A stretch of DNA of 64,000 bases, taken from NCBI RefSeq assembly GCF_003265705.1, contig NW_020313005.1, positions 17,552,109 through 17,616,108 of the forward strand, given 5' to 3'. The stretch is from Callorhinus ursinus. Its lineage: Eukaryota > Chordata > Mammalia > Carnivora > Otariidae. Each line of letters starts with the position of its first letter. Positions within the stretch are counted from its first letter, which is position 1. This document shows positions 36,051 to 47,805 of this stretch, in pieces. Both the position numbers and the translations under genes were made by a program. A model generated the notes under the pieces. It was not told the origin of the DNA, did no database searches, and saw only the letters and a program-made list of their open reading frames with translations.

Positions 36051-37942
36051 AATAGAAACCCAAAGAAATAGTGAGCAGTCTATAAACACCACAAAAGGAG
36101 GCAGACAGTGGAAATAAGGTGAGGAGGTGTCTATTAAATTTGGCAACTAGACAACCCACGGTGGTCCGAGTTTCTCCCAGTGCAGTGGTGAGTTCAGAAG
36201 TCAAACCCTAGTGAGGTAAGCAGTGAACGTGGCCCGAGGAAGACGAGGCAATGAAAGCAAACTGCTCTTTCTACAAGCATCTCTCTTATCTTTCAGTGAC
36301 TGAAAGTTTTGTCAGTCTGTCAGTACCAATATCTTTTATAGTTCTCCATAATCTGTCATGGAAAATTAATTGTCAAATACGCTTTTCACTTCTTAGAAGT
36401 CAGAAAATAAAAATCCCCCAACCAGAATTTACCTATTTGTTTCAAAATTTTAGGGTGAGTGATTGATATTTCTAAAAGACTTTTAAAAAATTTAAAAAAA
36501 TTAATGAAAAATAAAAATAAATTAAAAAGACTTTTAAATATGGTATACCTAGAAGCAAACTTTTACAATGATCAATATTCTGAGAACCTCACTCTAGTTA
36601 CTGTTATTGTTTGCTGGAATATTTTAAAGTATTCCCCAGACATTACATCATTTTCCCTAGAAATACTTCAGAATATATCCCTAAGAAGTAATGCTTTTGT
36701 TATTACATTACCAAATACAATTATGCATTTGACAAAATTAATAATAACCCCTTACAGTAATTGAGTTTTGATTCAAGTAATCTAAAAACGTAATTTTTTT
36801 GAGAACCTACTGTGTTAGGCATTGGGCAATGAGCTAAGAGATTTGAGTGAAAAAGAAAGGCAGGTTAGAGGAAAATCTGCAAAAGATGTCAAGTCCTTCT
36901 TTAGATACCACAGTATCATCTTTCACTTATTTTTAATCATCATGAGCAAAGGCCTCATCCTCCAGTCCCTGGTCATCTCATCCTTACACAGCATGTGCTA
37001 TGGCCTTATCTCTTGTTTGAGAGAAATACACTCTTAGAAAAATATCAAGCAATGGTAAAGTTATTAAGTCATAAGTCAGTTGAAAAAGTAAGGAATAAAT
37101 AAATAATGAGAGAATGAATGTCTTCCACCTTCGATAAGACACAAAGCAAGAATAATGTGTCAGAGGTCCCTAAGAACACTCTCACACTCAGGGGTTCACA
37201 AGAACTCACAAGACTCAGCATGGAACTGTGCTTATGGCTGAAATTTATTACAGAGACGTAGTAAGGATATACAGCTGAGTCATAAGGGACAAAGACACAG
37301 GCAGAGTCTAGAGGAATCCATCTGAGGCTTCCCTATGCTCTTTCCCTCCCACGAGGGGTCACTTGAAACACAGTCTTTCCCCAAGCAATGAATATACAGC
37401 AACATGTGTGTGATGTTTCCACCTAAGGACGCCCATTAGAGACTCAGTGCCCAAGGTTTTAATTATGGGCTGGACATGTAGGCACCATCTGGCTATTATG
37501 TACCAAAATTCCAGACTCCCAAAAGGAAAGTAGGTATGCAGCATAAAACTCATTGTACAAACAGTCTAGGCACAGTTAGGGTAAGTTTTATTAAGTATAA
37601 GAACTATTTACCCATCAAGAAGAAGAGTAAACTAAACCAAAAGCAAGCACAAGGGAGAAAATAATAAAGAATCTAGCAGATGTTAATGAAATAGGGAATA
37701 GAATTCAATAGAGAAAGTCAACAAAAGTATATACTTGTTCTTTGATAAGCCTTTAGAAAGCGTGACCAAGAAAACAGAGAGAAAGGACTCAAATTATTAA
37801 AATTAGGAATGAAAGAGGAGCCAACATCACAGGAAAAAAAAGACTAATAAGGAATACTATGAATAATTCTATGCAAATAAAATAAGTAACATGTGAAGTG
37901 AACAAATCCACAGAAAGATATAAACTATTAAAACAGACTCAC

Positions 37943-38044
37943 TTTCACCACAGTCTCTCATGGTTCGTCTCCCCCTCTGATTTCCCCCTCTTCATTTTTC
38001 CCTTCCTACTATCTTCTCTATTTTTTATTAAACATACACAAAAA

Positions 38045-38076
<32 letters not shown>
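37943..38076 (+). mobile_element. Short 3' L1-derived insertion inside older L1, with TSD
   Basis: A 134-bp block resembling the carnivore L1 3' UTR ('TCTCATGGTTCGTCTCCCCC', 'TCTGATTTCCCCCTCTTCA') with a long (AAAT)n tail at 38041-38076. The direct repeats AAAACAGACTCAC (37930-37942) and AAAACTGACTCAC (38077-38089) differ by one base and mark it as a separate, later retroposition. Confidence 0.75.
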
Positions 38077-38381
38077 AAAACTGACTCACAAAGAGTTAAA
38101 GAATCTGAATAGAACTACAACAAATAAAAATATTAAATTAGTAACTAAAATTTTACTCAAAAAGAAGGGCTAGGCCTACAGGGCTTTGCCAGTGAATCTA
38201 CCAAACATTTAAAAAATTCACAAATTCTTCACAAATTCTTCAAAAAAGAAAAGATGAAAAAAGAAGAGCACTTCCCAACTCATTGTATGTGGCCAGTATT
38301 ACCCTGATTCCAAAACCAGACAAACCTATCACAAATAAGAATGCTCTAGACCAATATCTCTCACAAGTATAGATGTAGAAA

Positions 38382-38384
38382 TCT

Positions 38385-38415
<31 letters not shown>

Positions 38416-38440
38416 CTAATATATAAAATATATATTAAGT
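38382..38440. repeat. (TA)n-rich tract inside L1
   Basis: Alternating TA with CATA interruptions, expanded within the L1 remnant. Confidence 0.9.
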
Positions 38441-39649
38441 TTTTATGTTAAACTCTACAAGACATATCAAGACAGTTTTCCTTTCTCAACAAGAAATGCA
38501 AGCAATGGAAATCCAGAAGCATGCAAAAATGATTATACATTGTGAACAAATGAGATTTATACCAGGTATGCAAGATTTGTTCAATATCTGAAATCAATTA
38601 ATGTAATATACCAAATCAACAGAATAAAGTGCAAAAAAATGCATGATTATCTCAATAGATCAGAAAAAGTATTTGACAAAATCCAATACTCCTTCCTGAT
38701 AAAACCACTCAACAGACTAGAAATAGAAGGGAACTTCCTCAACTTAATTAATGGATCTATGAAAGACCCACAGCTTGCATTAAACTTAATGGAAAAAGAC
38801 TCAATGCTTTCCCCTTCTTCTTCACACCATTAGCCATGAAGAAAATGCAAATCATAATCACAATGAGATAATACTTCATGTCCACTAAGATGGCTATCAT
38901 CAAAAAGATGGATTAATAGCAAGTGTTGGTGTGGATATTGAAAAGTGGAACCCTCATGCACTGGGGTAAGAATGTAAAATGACACAGTGACCTTGGAAAC
39001 AGTCTGGTAGCATCTCAAAAAGTGAAACACAGGACTACCATATGAACCAGCAATTCCACTCCTAGGTATATACCCCAAGAGGAATGAATATATTCACACA
39101 AAAACTCGCATAAGAAAGGGCACAGCTGCATTATTTACAATAGCCAAAAAATGCAAAAACCTAAATGCCCATAAACTGGTGAAAGGATAAATAACACATG
39201 ATATCCCCATACAATTGTATGTTGTTCCATCATGAAGAGGAATGAAGTACTGCTAAATGTCAAAACATGGATGAACTTTGAGACCATTTTGCTAAGTCAA
39301 TGAAGGCAACAACAACAAAAATCCCATCTTAAGTAACACCATTTATATGAAATATACCAAATAAGTCATTCTCTAAGGACAGAAAGTAGATTGCTGGTTG
39401 CCTAAGGCTGAGGGCAGGTAAGGGAGCGGGCTGATATGAAGACAGATTTCTAAAGAACAGTCTCTTTTGGAGGGCTATACAAATTTTCTAAACTTATACT
39501 GCATAACAAAAAATGGATACTTGTACAACCCTGTGACTATATCAAAAACCACTAACTAGTACACATTTAGGTGGGTGAACTGTGAGCTTTGTTAATTATA
39601 TTTCAATAATGCTGACAATTTATTTTAATTTATATTTAATATTATATTT

Positions 39650-40510
39650 TAATCAAATAATTAATTGTGACACCAAAATCTATGATACACTTCCAAATAG
39701 CTAAGATGTGGATCAAATGGAAGGCTCATATATTTTTGGTAGTAAAGTGGCTCAGTTACTTTGAAAAACTGTCTTGAGGGGTGCCTGGGTGGCTCAGTCA
39801 GTCAAACGGCTGCCTTCGGCTCAGGTCATGATCCCAGGGTCCTGGGATCAAGCCCCGCATTGGGGTCTCTGTTCAGTGGGGAGCCTGCTTCTCCCTCTCC
39901 CTCTGCCCGTTGCTCCCCCAGCTTGTGCTCTCTCTCTGTGTGTCAAATAAATAAATAAAATCTTAAAAGAAAAAAGAAAGGAAAACTGTCTTGATATGTC
40001 TTGTAAAGTTTAACATACACCTAACATGTGACACAGGCTTCTAGTCCTTGGTATTTATCTAAGGGAAATAAAATACATACTTGTTAAAAGATATGTATAC
40101 AAATGTTCAGAACAGTCTTATTTATAATAGTCTGAAACTAGAAATAACCTAAATGTTCTTCAACAAATGAATGGGTAAAATATTATGGTATAATAATGCA
40201 ATGGAATTCTACATGCAACAACATGGATATATCTCCCAAACGTCAAGCTAAGTGAAGGAAGCCTCATTCAAAAGAATACAGACTGCATGATTTCGTGTAC
40301 ATGCAATTCTATCTCTACTTACAGAAATCACATCAATGGGTGCCTGGGGCTGAGTGCCGGGGAGAGAGTGGTTGTACAGGGCCTTGAAGAACCTTCTTGG
40401 TAAATGGAAAGGTGGTGGTTACGTGACTATATACAATCTGTCAAAAGCCATCAACCTTAAAATGTTTGAATTTCGCTGTATGTAGATTATAGGTCAGCAA
40501 AGTTGATTTC
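39650..40510 (+). mobile_element. Second old L1 3'-end fragment, split by a SINE
   Basis: After the SINE it reads like the L1M 3' end: 'TAAGGGAAATAAAATACATA', 'AACAGTCTTATTTATAATAG', 'TTCAACAAATGAATGGGTAA', 'GCAACAACATGGATATATC' and 'TGGGTGCCTGGGGCTGAG'. It is a separate copy from the one ending near 39620, since the same region of L1 is represented twice in a row. Confidence 0.75.
39778..39980 (+). mobile_element. CAN-SINE, plus strand, with TSD
   Basis: Head GGGGTGCCTGGGTGGCTCAG, 'GGTCATGATCCCAGGGTCC', CT-rich part and AAATAAATAAATAAAATC tail. Flanked by GAAAAACTGTCTTGA and GAAAACTGTCTTGA, which differ only by one A. Confidence 0.95.
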
Positions 40511-41700
40511 AGGAAAACAAATCCCTTCATGAAGTAAATTGCCCATCTCTCAGATGTGTTCTCGGGACTTGCTTCCAATTAATGGGATTTCGGTACTGTT
40601 TTTAAATTGTTTTTTATTTATTTACATTTATTTATTTAAATTTTTTAAATCGTTGGCTTGCCAGGACCCTCAGGTCACATTATGGCCATGCTTCCTCACC
40701 TTCCTTGTCCGGCAGCATTATGCTGGTAATCCCAGTACGGCATTGTGTGATGCAGAGAGGAATCTTGATTAAATTATGCCTATATCATTTATGAGCTGTG
40801 CAATTTTTGGTATAAATCCTGGCCTGTAAAATACCTATTCTACAGGGTCGTTGCACAGATTGAACTATATGAGGCCTATATAACTGTCTGCCATATCGGA
40901 TGGGATTGCTACAACTAAGGGTTTTATTAACACGTCTACACAGAGAAGTACCACACTCTACTGAAATATTTGCCATTTTTAGTGGGGTAGATGTTGCAAT
41001 GGTCTCCTGGCCCAGGAGGTATGCCAGCCTGTAGGTTACAGCTTGTCCCAACCTGTTTCCATCCAGACTCAAAGTGAAGATTTAATTACCTTTGGTTACT
41101 AACTTAGAAAACAAAAACCAAAAAACAAATCACTAGTATTGCTCTCTCTCCTTCACTCCAGATCTTCAGATCCGCAGTGGAACATAAGTCTAAATGGAAG
41201 ACAAATTCTCAAGCACATAAAATGGTAGCTTTTCGTTATTTTATTTCTTGTGCTATTGTGTGTCCTCGACTTCTGTCTTTCAGAGCAATATCTTATCCTT
41301 CCTCCTGAGTTTTCCCTCTTTGCTTCACACAGAGGCCACCCTTACATTTAATTCAACTGGACACATGGAGTCAGCCTGCAGATTCAATTTTATCCGCCCC
41401 CCCCAACACACACCCTCTGGCGTTGTTTTTGCTCTGGAATGCAGGGGATAAAAGCATCAGGAGGAATGGAAATTGAGATGATCCTTTGATTATGTCTGAG
41501 GCTGAGCTATCACGACTGACCATGTCTGGATGATCACTTCAGGTCACTCAGAAATATAGCCGGCTTTCCCTGACCTTCGCCAGACCCCTGGCCTTTGCCA
41601 GGCCCCTGACCCAGGTTCAACATTATTTCTTTGCTGCTAGAGATATTATTAACAATCTCACTATCCTCTCAGCAAACTGGATCCTTCTTTCTTTCTCCTG

Positions 41701-41884
41701 TCTTTCTCTCTCTTCCTTCCTTCCTCCCTCCCTCCCTCCCTCCCTCCCTCCCTCCCTTCCTTCCTTCCTTCCTTCCTTCCTTCCTTCCTTCCTTCCTTCC
41801 TNNNNNNNNNNCCTTCCTTCCTTCCTTCCTTCCTTCCTTCCTTCCTTCCTTCCTTCCTTCCTCCCTCCCTCCCTCCCTCTCCCC
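41701..41884. repeat. (CCTT)n/(CCCT)n tetranucleotide array
   Basis: Long array of TTCC and CCTC units on both sides of a run of Ns. The true length is unknown because the array is broken by the gap. Confidence 0.95.
41802..41811. other. Assembly gap (10 N)
   Basis: Ten N bases within the CCTT array. Ten is likely a placeholder rather than a measured size. Confidence 0.97.
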
Positions 41885-41952
41885 ATCCCCCTTTCTTTTT
41901 TTTGAACTATGAAATTCGTATTAGCCCAGACTGGCTTTAAAAACAGTGCAGG

Positions 41953-42162
41953 ATTAGGGCACCTGGGTGGCTCAGTTGGTTAAGGATCTGCCTCCGATTC
42001 AGGTCATGACCTCAGGGTCCTGGGATCAAGCCCTGCATCTGGCTCCCTGCTGAGCAGGAGCCTGCTTCTCCTTCTCCCTCTGCCCCTCCCCCAGCTAGTG
42101 CGCTCTCTCTCTCTGCTCTCTCTCTCTCAAATAAATAAAATCTTTAAAAAAAATCTTTAAAT
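41953..42162 (+). mobile_element. CAN-SINE, plus strand, with TSD
   Basis: Head 'GGGCACCTGGGTGGCTCAGT' and AATAAATAAAATCTTT tail. Direct repeats AAAACAGTGCAGG (41940-41952) and AAAACAGTACAGG (42163-42175) differ by one base. Confidence 0.95.
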
Positions 42163-42404
42163 AAAACAGTACAGGTTTATCCTAAATTCCTCTCTCCAAA
42201 CCAAAGACATGTGCGTGTGCACACACATACATACACACATACACACTAGAATTAGTAATCACTACCATTAGCCAAGCCTAAACATATGGTCAGCCTCTTC
42301 TCTCACCAACCAGATCCTATGCCAATCTCCTAAAACAAAAATAAAACATGATGCAGGAGGTGTTTGATTATTGTATGTGTGCTGCTAAATTTTTATTGAA
42401 CTGT

Positions 42405-42735
42405 TCATAGAGTCTGAATTCCTCATTTGAAAAATGAGGATAATATCTACTTTGCATGTTTGTGATATAGATTAAAATAACATAATAATGTACATTTAGC
42501 CCACACAGTACCTAGCACGAACGGATAGTCGATACATTTCCCTTTTCTTTTTAGTTACACAGATCTACTTTAGGTTTGGGATCATTAAGAAAATACGGAC
42601 TCCAAAGGTTTACCTTATAAGACACACCTTGTTGGAACCAGGTCCTTTGTACGTATGTATCTCCTACATCACACTGGCAAAGAACTTTGGACATTGTAAG
42701 CACTTGATAAATATTTATTAAATTCATGATTTGGT
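42405..42735 (+). repeat. MIR fragment then L2 3'-end fragment
   Basis: 42405-42540 has the MIR core 'CCTCATTTGAAAAATGAGGA' and 'AGTACCTAGCACGAACGG'. 42640-42735 ends with the L2-type 'GTAAGCACTTGATAAATATT'. Confidence 0.55.
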
Positions 42736-43571
42736 AATAATGTAGGTATGAATCCTTGGGTTAAGATCCTAAGATCCAGTGTCTGACTTTTAAGAGATTT
42801 GTGCCTAAATGAGCAAAGGGGGACAGAATGTTCTTGGTGATGTGTTTGATTATCTTTCCTATATATTCGTTTCTTTCCGGAATGTTGAAGAAAACACCCA
42901 CTTGGACTCCATGGGAAGGCTTCATAGATAAGGTATGATTTCCCTTGAGTTTTTAAGTGAAGAAAAAAATAACCATCTGGGCAAAGTTAGGATGAAAATT
43001 TGTTCCAAGGAAATACGTAAAATGAGGACTTGGGCATGTGTTTGGAACCTACTGAATGTGGGTAAAGACAGTGTGAGTGAACGAGATTATGTAAATTCCA
43101 GTAGATTTAAGGAGAGTGGTATAACCAAAGGGTGAGAAATGTGTATATCTAAATGATAACTTGTCTTCCAATGATCTTTACAATATTTTAGCAGCAGCAT
43201 CTAAGTAACCAGCTATAATATATTACACTGTGTTTTTCAAATTAATTGATTTTGTGCTCCCAGACTGTACATCCAGCCTTTCATCTACTGAATCTTTGCT
43301 ATGAGACTAAATGAGATTTCATAAGGAGAACTACTTTGATCTAACTACTCCAGGGAAAGGAAATACCCTACATACATATAAGATACTGCCTGTCCTTATT
43401 ACAAGTTGCTAGCACATGAAAAGTGTGATAAATGAAGAGCGCCCCCCCCATCTTGCCTCTTATGTTACCTGAGCATGATGTGGGATGTTTTCATCAAAAT
43501 TTGATATGCCAGCCTTCTTTGATGAGGACTAACAACCCCGAATGTTTGTACTCTCTAAAAAGATCGTTCGG

Positions 43572-43757
43572 GGGCGCCTGGGTGACTCAGTCGGTTAAGC
43601 GTCTGCCTTCGGCTCAGGTTATGATCTCAGGGTCCTGGGATCAAGCCCCACATTGGGCTCCCTGCTCGGTGGGGAGCCTGCTTCTCCCTCTCCCCCTCCC
43701 CCTGCTTGTGTTCTCTCTCTGTCAAATAAATACGTAAAATCTTTAAAAAAATAAAAT
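43572..43757 (+). mobile_element. CAN-SINE, plus strand, with 15-bp TSD
   Basis: Head GGGGCGCCTGGGTGACTCAG, 'CTGCCTTCGGCTCAGG' and A-rich tail. Direct repeats AAAAAGATCGTTCGG (43557-43571) and AAAAAGATCATTCGG (43758-43772) differ at one position, a CpG decay. Confidence 0.96.
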
Positions 43758-44809
43758 AAAAAGATCATTCGGTTTCAAATGAAACATTTACAGTCAAACT
43801 CTATTAATGGACTTCTCTGGTTCAGATTTTAACTAAGTCATTCAACCATTACATATGCTTATTCCAAAACAGGTGACTATAACCCATCTGCACACACACC
43901 CATAGCTTTCCTCTCTGTAACCTTTCCCACCCGACGCCAAACTGTCATGAGCATATTAGATCTATATTACTGACAAAAATCGGAAATCCAGAAGTCTTCA
44001 CTCAGAAAGGTCTCGGGCACCTGGATTCTCTTCCCACCACCATGTCTAAATAGCTATAAAACCTTCAAATCACATAATCCCTCTAGCCTTCGAGTTCTCT
44101 ATCTTTAACACTTAGATCATGCTGCCATCTCAGAGGAAGAGATTAAAGGCCTCTCTCCTCATTACATGTGGCTTCCGTTTGGCCCTGATAGAGTGATCTT
44201 CATGTGAAATATTTGGAGGGTTCTCCAAAGGAGGATGGGGGATGGGACTCACTTTCTACTCACCCCAGGTTGCTTTGGCTAAATGTTGTGCTTAGCAACA
44301 GTGACCTTCGCCTGGGCGACACTGTTCTGTGGCCCTGGGGACCCCTGTTCCGACAGCCCCAGGTACCCACACAACACGGGAATGACAGGAGGGATGACTG
44401 CTGTGCCTGCATCCTGGCCAGGCTGCCTCTAGGGAGTTGCTGGCCTCCTGGGAGACTGGGTAACACAGCCAGAGATGTGGGGAGTCAATGTCCAGTGGGG
44501 TGGGCTTCAGCCAGTGAAGACTGGCCATGAGAAGGGGCCAGTTGATAAATCATTGTCTCAGTTCTGGTGTTTCACAGGACTCTCCTGAGTCATTCCAGGG
44601 ACTAGATCCCAAGTGCAGCACTATGCAAAGGGTTGCACTTGCTTCTCCTCCTTTTCTGCTTTGCTTCATATTCGTCCTACTTCTTCCTTCCTTCGGATTA
44701 TTTCCCTGAATAAGGAGTTGGCAGGTAAGACTTTGGCCCAAGGCTCTTTCCCGTGAACCCTGCACCAAGATGGATGGAGAATCCTAACAGCATTCTTAGG
44801 TGGGAAAGA

Positions 44810-45040
44810 GCTGCCGCTGGAGCCCACTACCTAAATTTGAGATCCAAATTTGCCACTTGCTTAAGTATTTCTTAAAACACTTACCCCCACCTCAGCTTCC
44901 TTATCTGCAAAATGGGGATAATAAGAATGCATACCTCATTCCAGTTGTTATCACAATTGAAGGAGTTACTACATGTACACTGATATGCAGTGAGACCCTA
45001 TGTCAGTAACTGTTCTACCACCATTGTCAGAATCATCACT
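44810..45040 (+). repeat. MIR SINE
   Basis: 'CACTTGCTTAAGTATTTCTT', then 'CCTCAGCTTCCTTATCTGCA', 'AAAATGGGGATAATAAGAAT' and 'TACCTCATTCCAGTTGTT' follow the MIR core order closely. Confidence 0.85.
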
Positions 45041-45299
45041 ATTATTTATGTGCTTCATTTGATCCTCTTCTGTCATGTTCCCTGCTTCTTGCCAGGCTTT
45101 CAGTAAATTCTGCGGGCCTCCAAATTCTTGACACTCTACTCTATTTTGCCTATGTTACTCAGAATCAGTGCAGGTTTTTGTTTTTTGTTTTGTTTTGTTT
45201 TTCGCAAGCAAAGAATCCTAGCTGGTACAACTAAATTACTAGTTAGGGTTCATGAAGTCATGGAGAGTTTAGGTGGTTTCTGGGCAAAGTCAGAGCAGA

Positions 45300-45430
45300 T
45301 CTGATGCCCTCTTTGAGTCGGGAAAGAACTTTAGCCTGTCAGAGAAGTTAGGTAATTTACCTAAAATCACACAGCTGAGAAATGGCAGAGCCAGGAGTAA
45401 AACCTAGGTTTGCCTACTTCTGTAATCTAA
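45300..45430 (-). repeat. MIR SINE fragment, minus strand
   Basis: 'GTTAGGTAATTTACCTAAAA', 'TCACACAGCTGAGAAATGGC' and 'AGAGCCAGGAGTAAAACC' are the reverse-complement MIR core. Confidence 0.75.
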
Positions 45431-45614
45431 GTAAATCTAGACCTAGATTTGCCTACAGAAGTTGCCCTTTCAACCACCCTGGAAGTTTTTGAAGTTTATA
45501 ACTTCTTAATAAAAATATCTGACTTTTCTTAAGAGATAGTTATGCTTCACATGCCTCAGCTGTGTAATTTTACTTAATTGTCAGACTGATCATAGGAGCT
45601 AAGAGTAGATTCTA

Positions 45615-45812
45615 TTTTTTTTTAAAGATTTTATTCATTTATTTGACAGAGAGAGACACAGCGAGAGAGGGAACACAAGCAGGGGGAGTGGGAGAGGGAG
45701 AAGCAGGCTTCCTGCAGAGCAGAGAGCCCGATGCGGGGCTTGATCCCAGGACCCTGGGATCATGTCCTGAGCCGAAGGCAGGTGCATAACGACTGAGCCA
45801 CCCAGGCGCCCC
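45615..45812 (-). mobile_element. CAN-SINE, minus strand, with perfect 17-bp TSD
   Basis: Tail complement TTTTTTTTAAAGATTTTATT to head complement 'GAGCCACCCAGGCGCCCC'. Flanked by identical GCTAAGAGTAGATTCTA at 45598-45614 and 45813-45829. This is one of the least decayed insertions here. Confidence 0.97.
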
Positions 45813-46559
45813 GCTAAGAGTAGATTCTAGTGTCACAGTAATGGAAAGATAGATATGACCAGGGAAGTTAACTTGTCCCATCCCCACGGGTAGTCTGCAG
45901 TGGAGCTGATATGTTAACCAATTTTTTTTTGGACTGTCAGTATGTAATCAGTTAGGTGTAGGGCTGCCTGGACTGAAGTTTGGAAGAGAAGTTTCTCCCT
46001 TTGCCTGCTACCCCCTCTCCCCACTTTGCTTCTTAGCAGCCCATGCAGAGTGACATTTGTAACTCCTGCCATCTCACAATGATTGCCCTCCTAGGGAAGA
46101 AATAGCTGGGGATAATAAATATCAGGGCAAAAAAATGATGCCATAAAGGGTCCATGACCACTCCTCAATTAATGGGGCAACCTGAAATACCTGGCACATG
46201 GCCCTGTTCTCCATACCTGTATCCACTTACTAATGATTTCCCAGGGGGTCCTGGGGGGCAGTGTGGGACTGTGGGCATGGCTGTGGCCCCAGTTAACAAA
46301 CCTAAAGGGGCCTGCACATCCCTCCAGGGGTGGAACAGAAGGAATGGTGGTAAATACAAGGAGTAGCTGCTTGAGGGAGCCTTCAGCAGTTATGTCTACT
46401 GGAAAAATTGCAGACCTGAGTAATGAGATAATAAAGTTGAAAGCACTTGGGAAGTAAAAGTGCTATGTAAATATAAGGTACCTCTGTCTTCCATGTGACG
46501 TGCATGGGAGGATCTCTTATTTTAATTCATTCATTTCTTTATGTCTTGCCTTTTTTTCT

Positions 46560-47587
46560 TAAAGGGATTTAAGATGGTTTACCAAGTACACGATATATAT
46601 GTTTGTGAAAGCCTGCCTAAGCAAAACACTGCATGTGATGAAGTCATAAAGGAAAAGATTGACAGATTTTACTGCCTACAAATCTAAAACTGTTGTATGA
46701 CAAATGACACCATAAAATAAAATAAAAGGCACGAGACAGACCAGGAGGGATATTGGCATATTGGTAACCTTTATGACAAAGGGTTAACATCTATGAGATA
46801 TATATCTATCTATCTATCTATACATATAGATAGATAGATATATATAGTACTTCCACAAATAGATTTTAAAAATGATAAACAATCCAGTGGAAAAATGGAT
46901 GAAGAACATGGACAAGCAATTCACAGAAAAAATACAAATACACAATAAATATGAAATATGAAAAAAAATGCACGGTAACTTCCCTAGTAACAGGGATATG
47001 CGAATTCAAGTGAGGTGCAATTTCCTGCTGATCAAATTGGCAGAAATGTAAACCATTGAGAGTATTTCTTCCGAGCCAAAGGGTGGGAAAATGGGCACTT
47101 CCACATGTTGGCAAGATTGCTCATTTGACATAACACTTTTGGGGGATAATCTAGCTGGAAATATATAACATTTTCAAATGAACATGTCCTGTGATCAAGC
47201 AAGTCCATTTTAGTAATTCAGCTTATTGAAATATTCATATATATACATATATATATATATTTGTATGAGGTGATTCAGGGAAGTACTCTTGGAAAGAGTG
47301 AAACACTAGAAATGGCTATTGCAAAATTTAATAAATTACAAATGACAATCTGGTCATATTATGGATTATGCAGTGATATACTGAATGCCATTTAGCTATG
47401 TAGATGCAAGTAAAAATTATAAGACTTATTGTTAAGTTTGCAACATGTAGTTTTAGAGGTCTGAGTACAGTAGAATCCCGTTTATGCATGATTTGTGTGT
47501 TATGTATGCACATACGTATCAACGTATCGAAAATTTTCTAGAAGGATAGTCACTAAATTGTAAACAGGGATGGATGAGCGTTTTTGT
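46560..47587 (+). mobile_element. Old L1 (L1M) 3'-end fragment
   Basis: Landmarks: 'CATTGGTAACC'-like stretch near 46760, 'GACAAAGGGTTAACATCTAT', 'CAATCCAGTGGAAAAATGGA', 'ACATGGACAAGCAATTCACA', 'AAACCATTGAGAGTATTTC' and 'GGATAATCTAGCTGGAAATA'. No intact coding frame. TATC/TAGA and TA repeats have expanded inside it. Confidence 0.7.
46797..46845. repeat. (TATC)n(TAGA)n inverted microsatellite
   Basis: TATC units followed after a short CATA spacer by TAGA units, so the two halves are reverse complements and can fold into a hairpin with arms of about 18 bp. Confidence 0.9.
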
Positions 47588-47600
47588 TAATTAAACAAAT

Positions 47601-47792
47601 ATTTTTTAAAGATTTTATTCATTTATTTGAGAGAGAGAATGAGAGATAGAGAGCACGAGAGGGAAGAGGGTCAGAGGGAGAAGCAGACTCCTTGCTGAGC
47701 AGGGAGCCTGATGTGGGACTCGATCCGGGGACTCCGGGATCATGACCTGAGCCAAAGGCAGTCGCTTAACCAACTGAGCCACCCAGGCGCCC
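47601..47792 (-). mobile_element. CAN-SINE, minus strand, with perfect 13-bp TSD
   Basis: Tail complement ATTTTTTAAAGATTTTATTC to head complement 'GAGCCACCCAGGCGCC'. TAATTAAACAAAT is found at 47588-47600 and 47793-47805. Confidence 0.96.
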
Positions 47793-47805
47793 TAATTAAA
47801 CAAAT

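Larger units (their letters stand above)
37600..39620 (+). mobile_element. Old L1 (L1M) ORF2 and 3' end, decayed
   Basis: Remnant of L1 reverse-transcriptase and downstream sequence: 'GGCCAGTATTACCCTGATTC', 'GACCAATATCTCTCACAAG', 'TCAATAGATCAGAAAAAGTA', then the C-terminal part ('CAGCAATTCCACTCCTAGG', 'TGCATTATTTACAATAGCC') and 3' end. A short plus-strand frame at 38639-38833 (KVFDKIQYSFLI, GNFLNLINGS) is a scrap of reverse transcriptase. Stops and deletions abound, so the element is dead. A small insertion interrupts it at 37943-38076. Confidence 0.85.

Noticed and set aside
38639..38833. Short plus-strand protein (KVFDKIQYSFLI...)
   Set aside because: A remnant of L1 reverse transcriptase inside a decayed L1, not a host gene.
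41623..41912. Low-complexity proteins on both strands around the CCTT array
   Set aside because: Artefact of a tetranucleotide repeat containing Ns.
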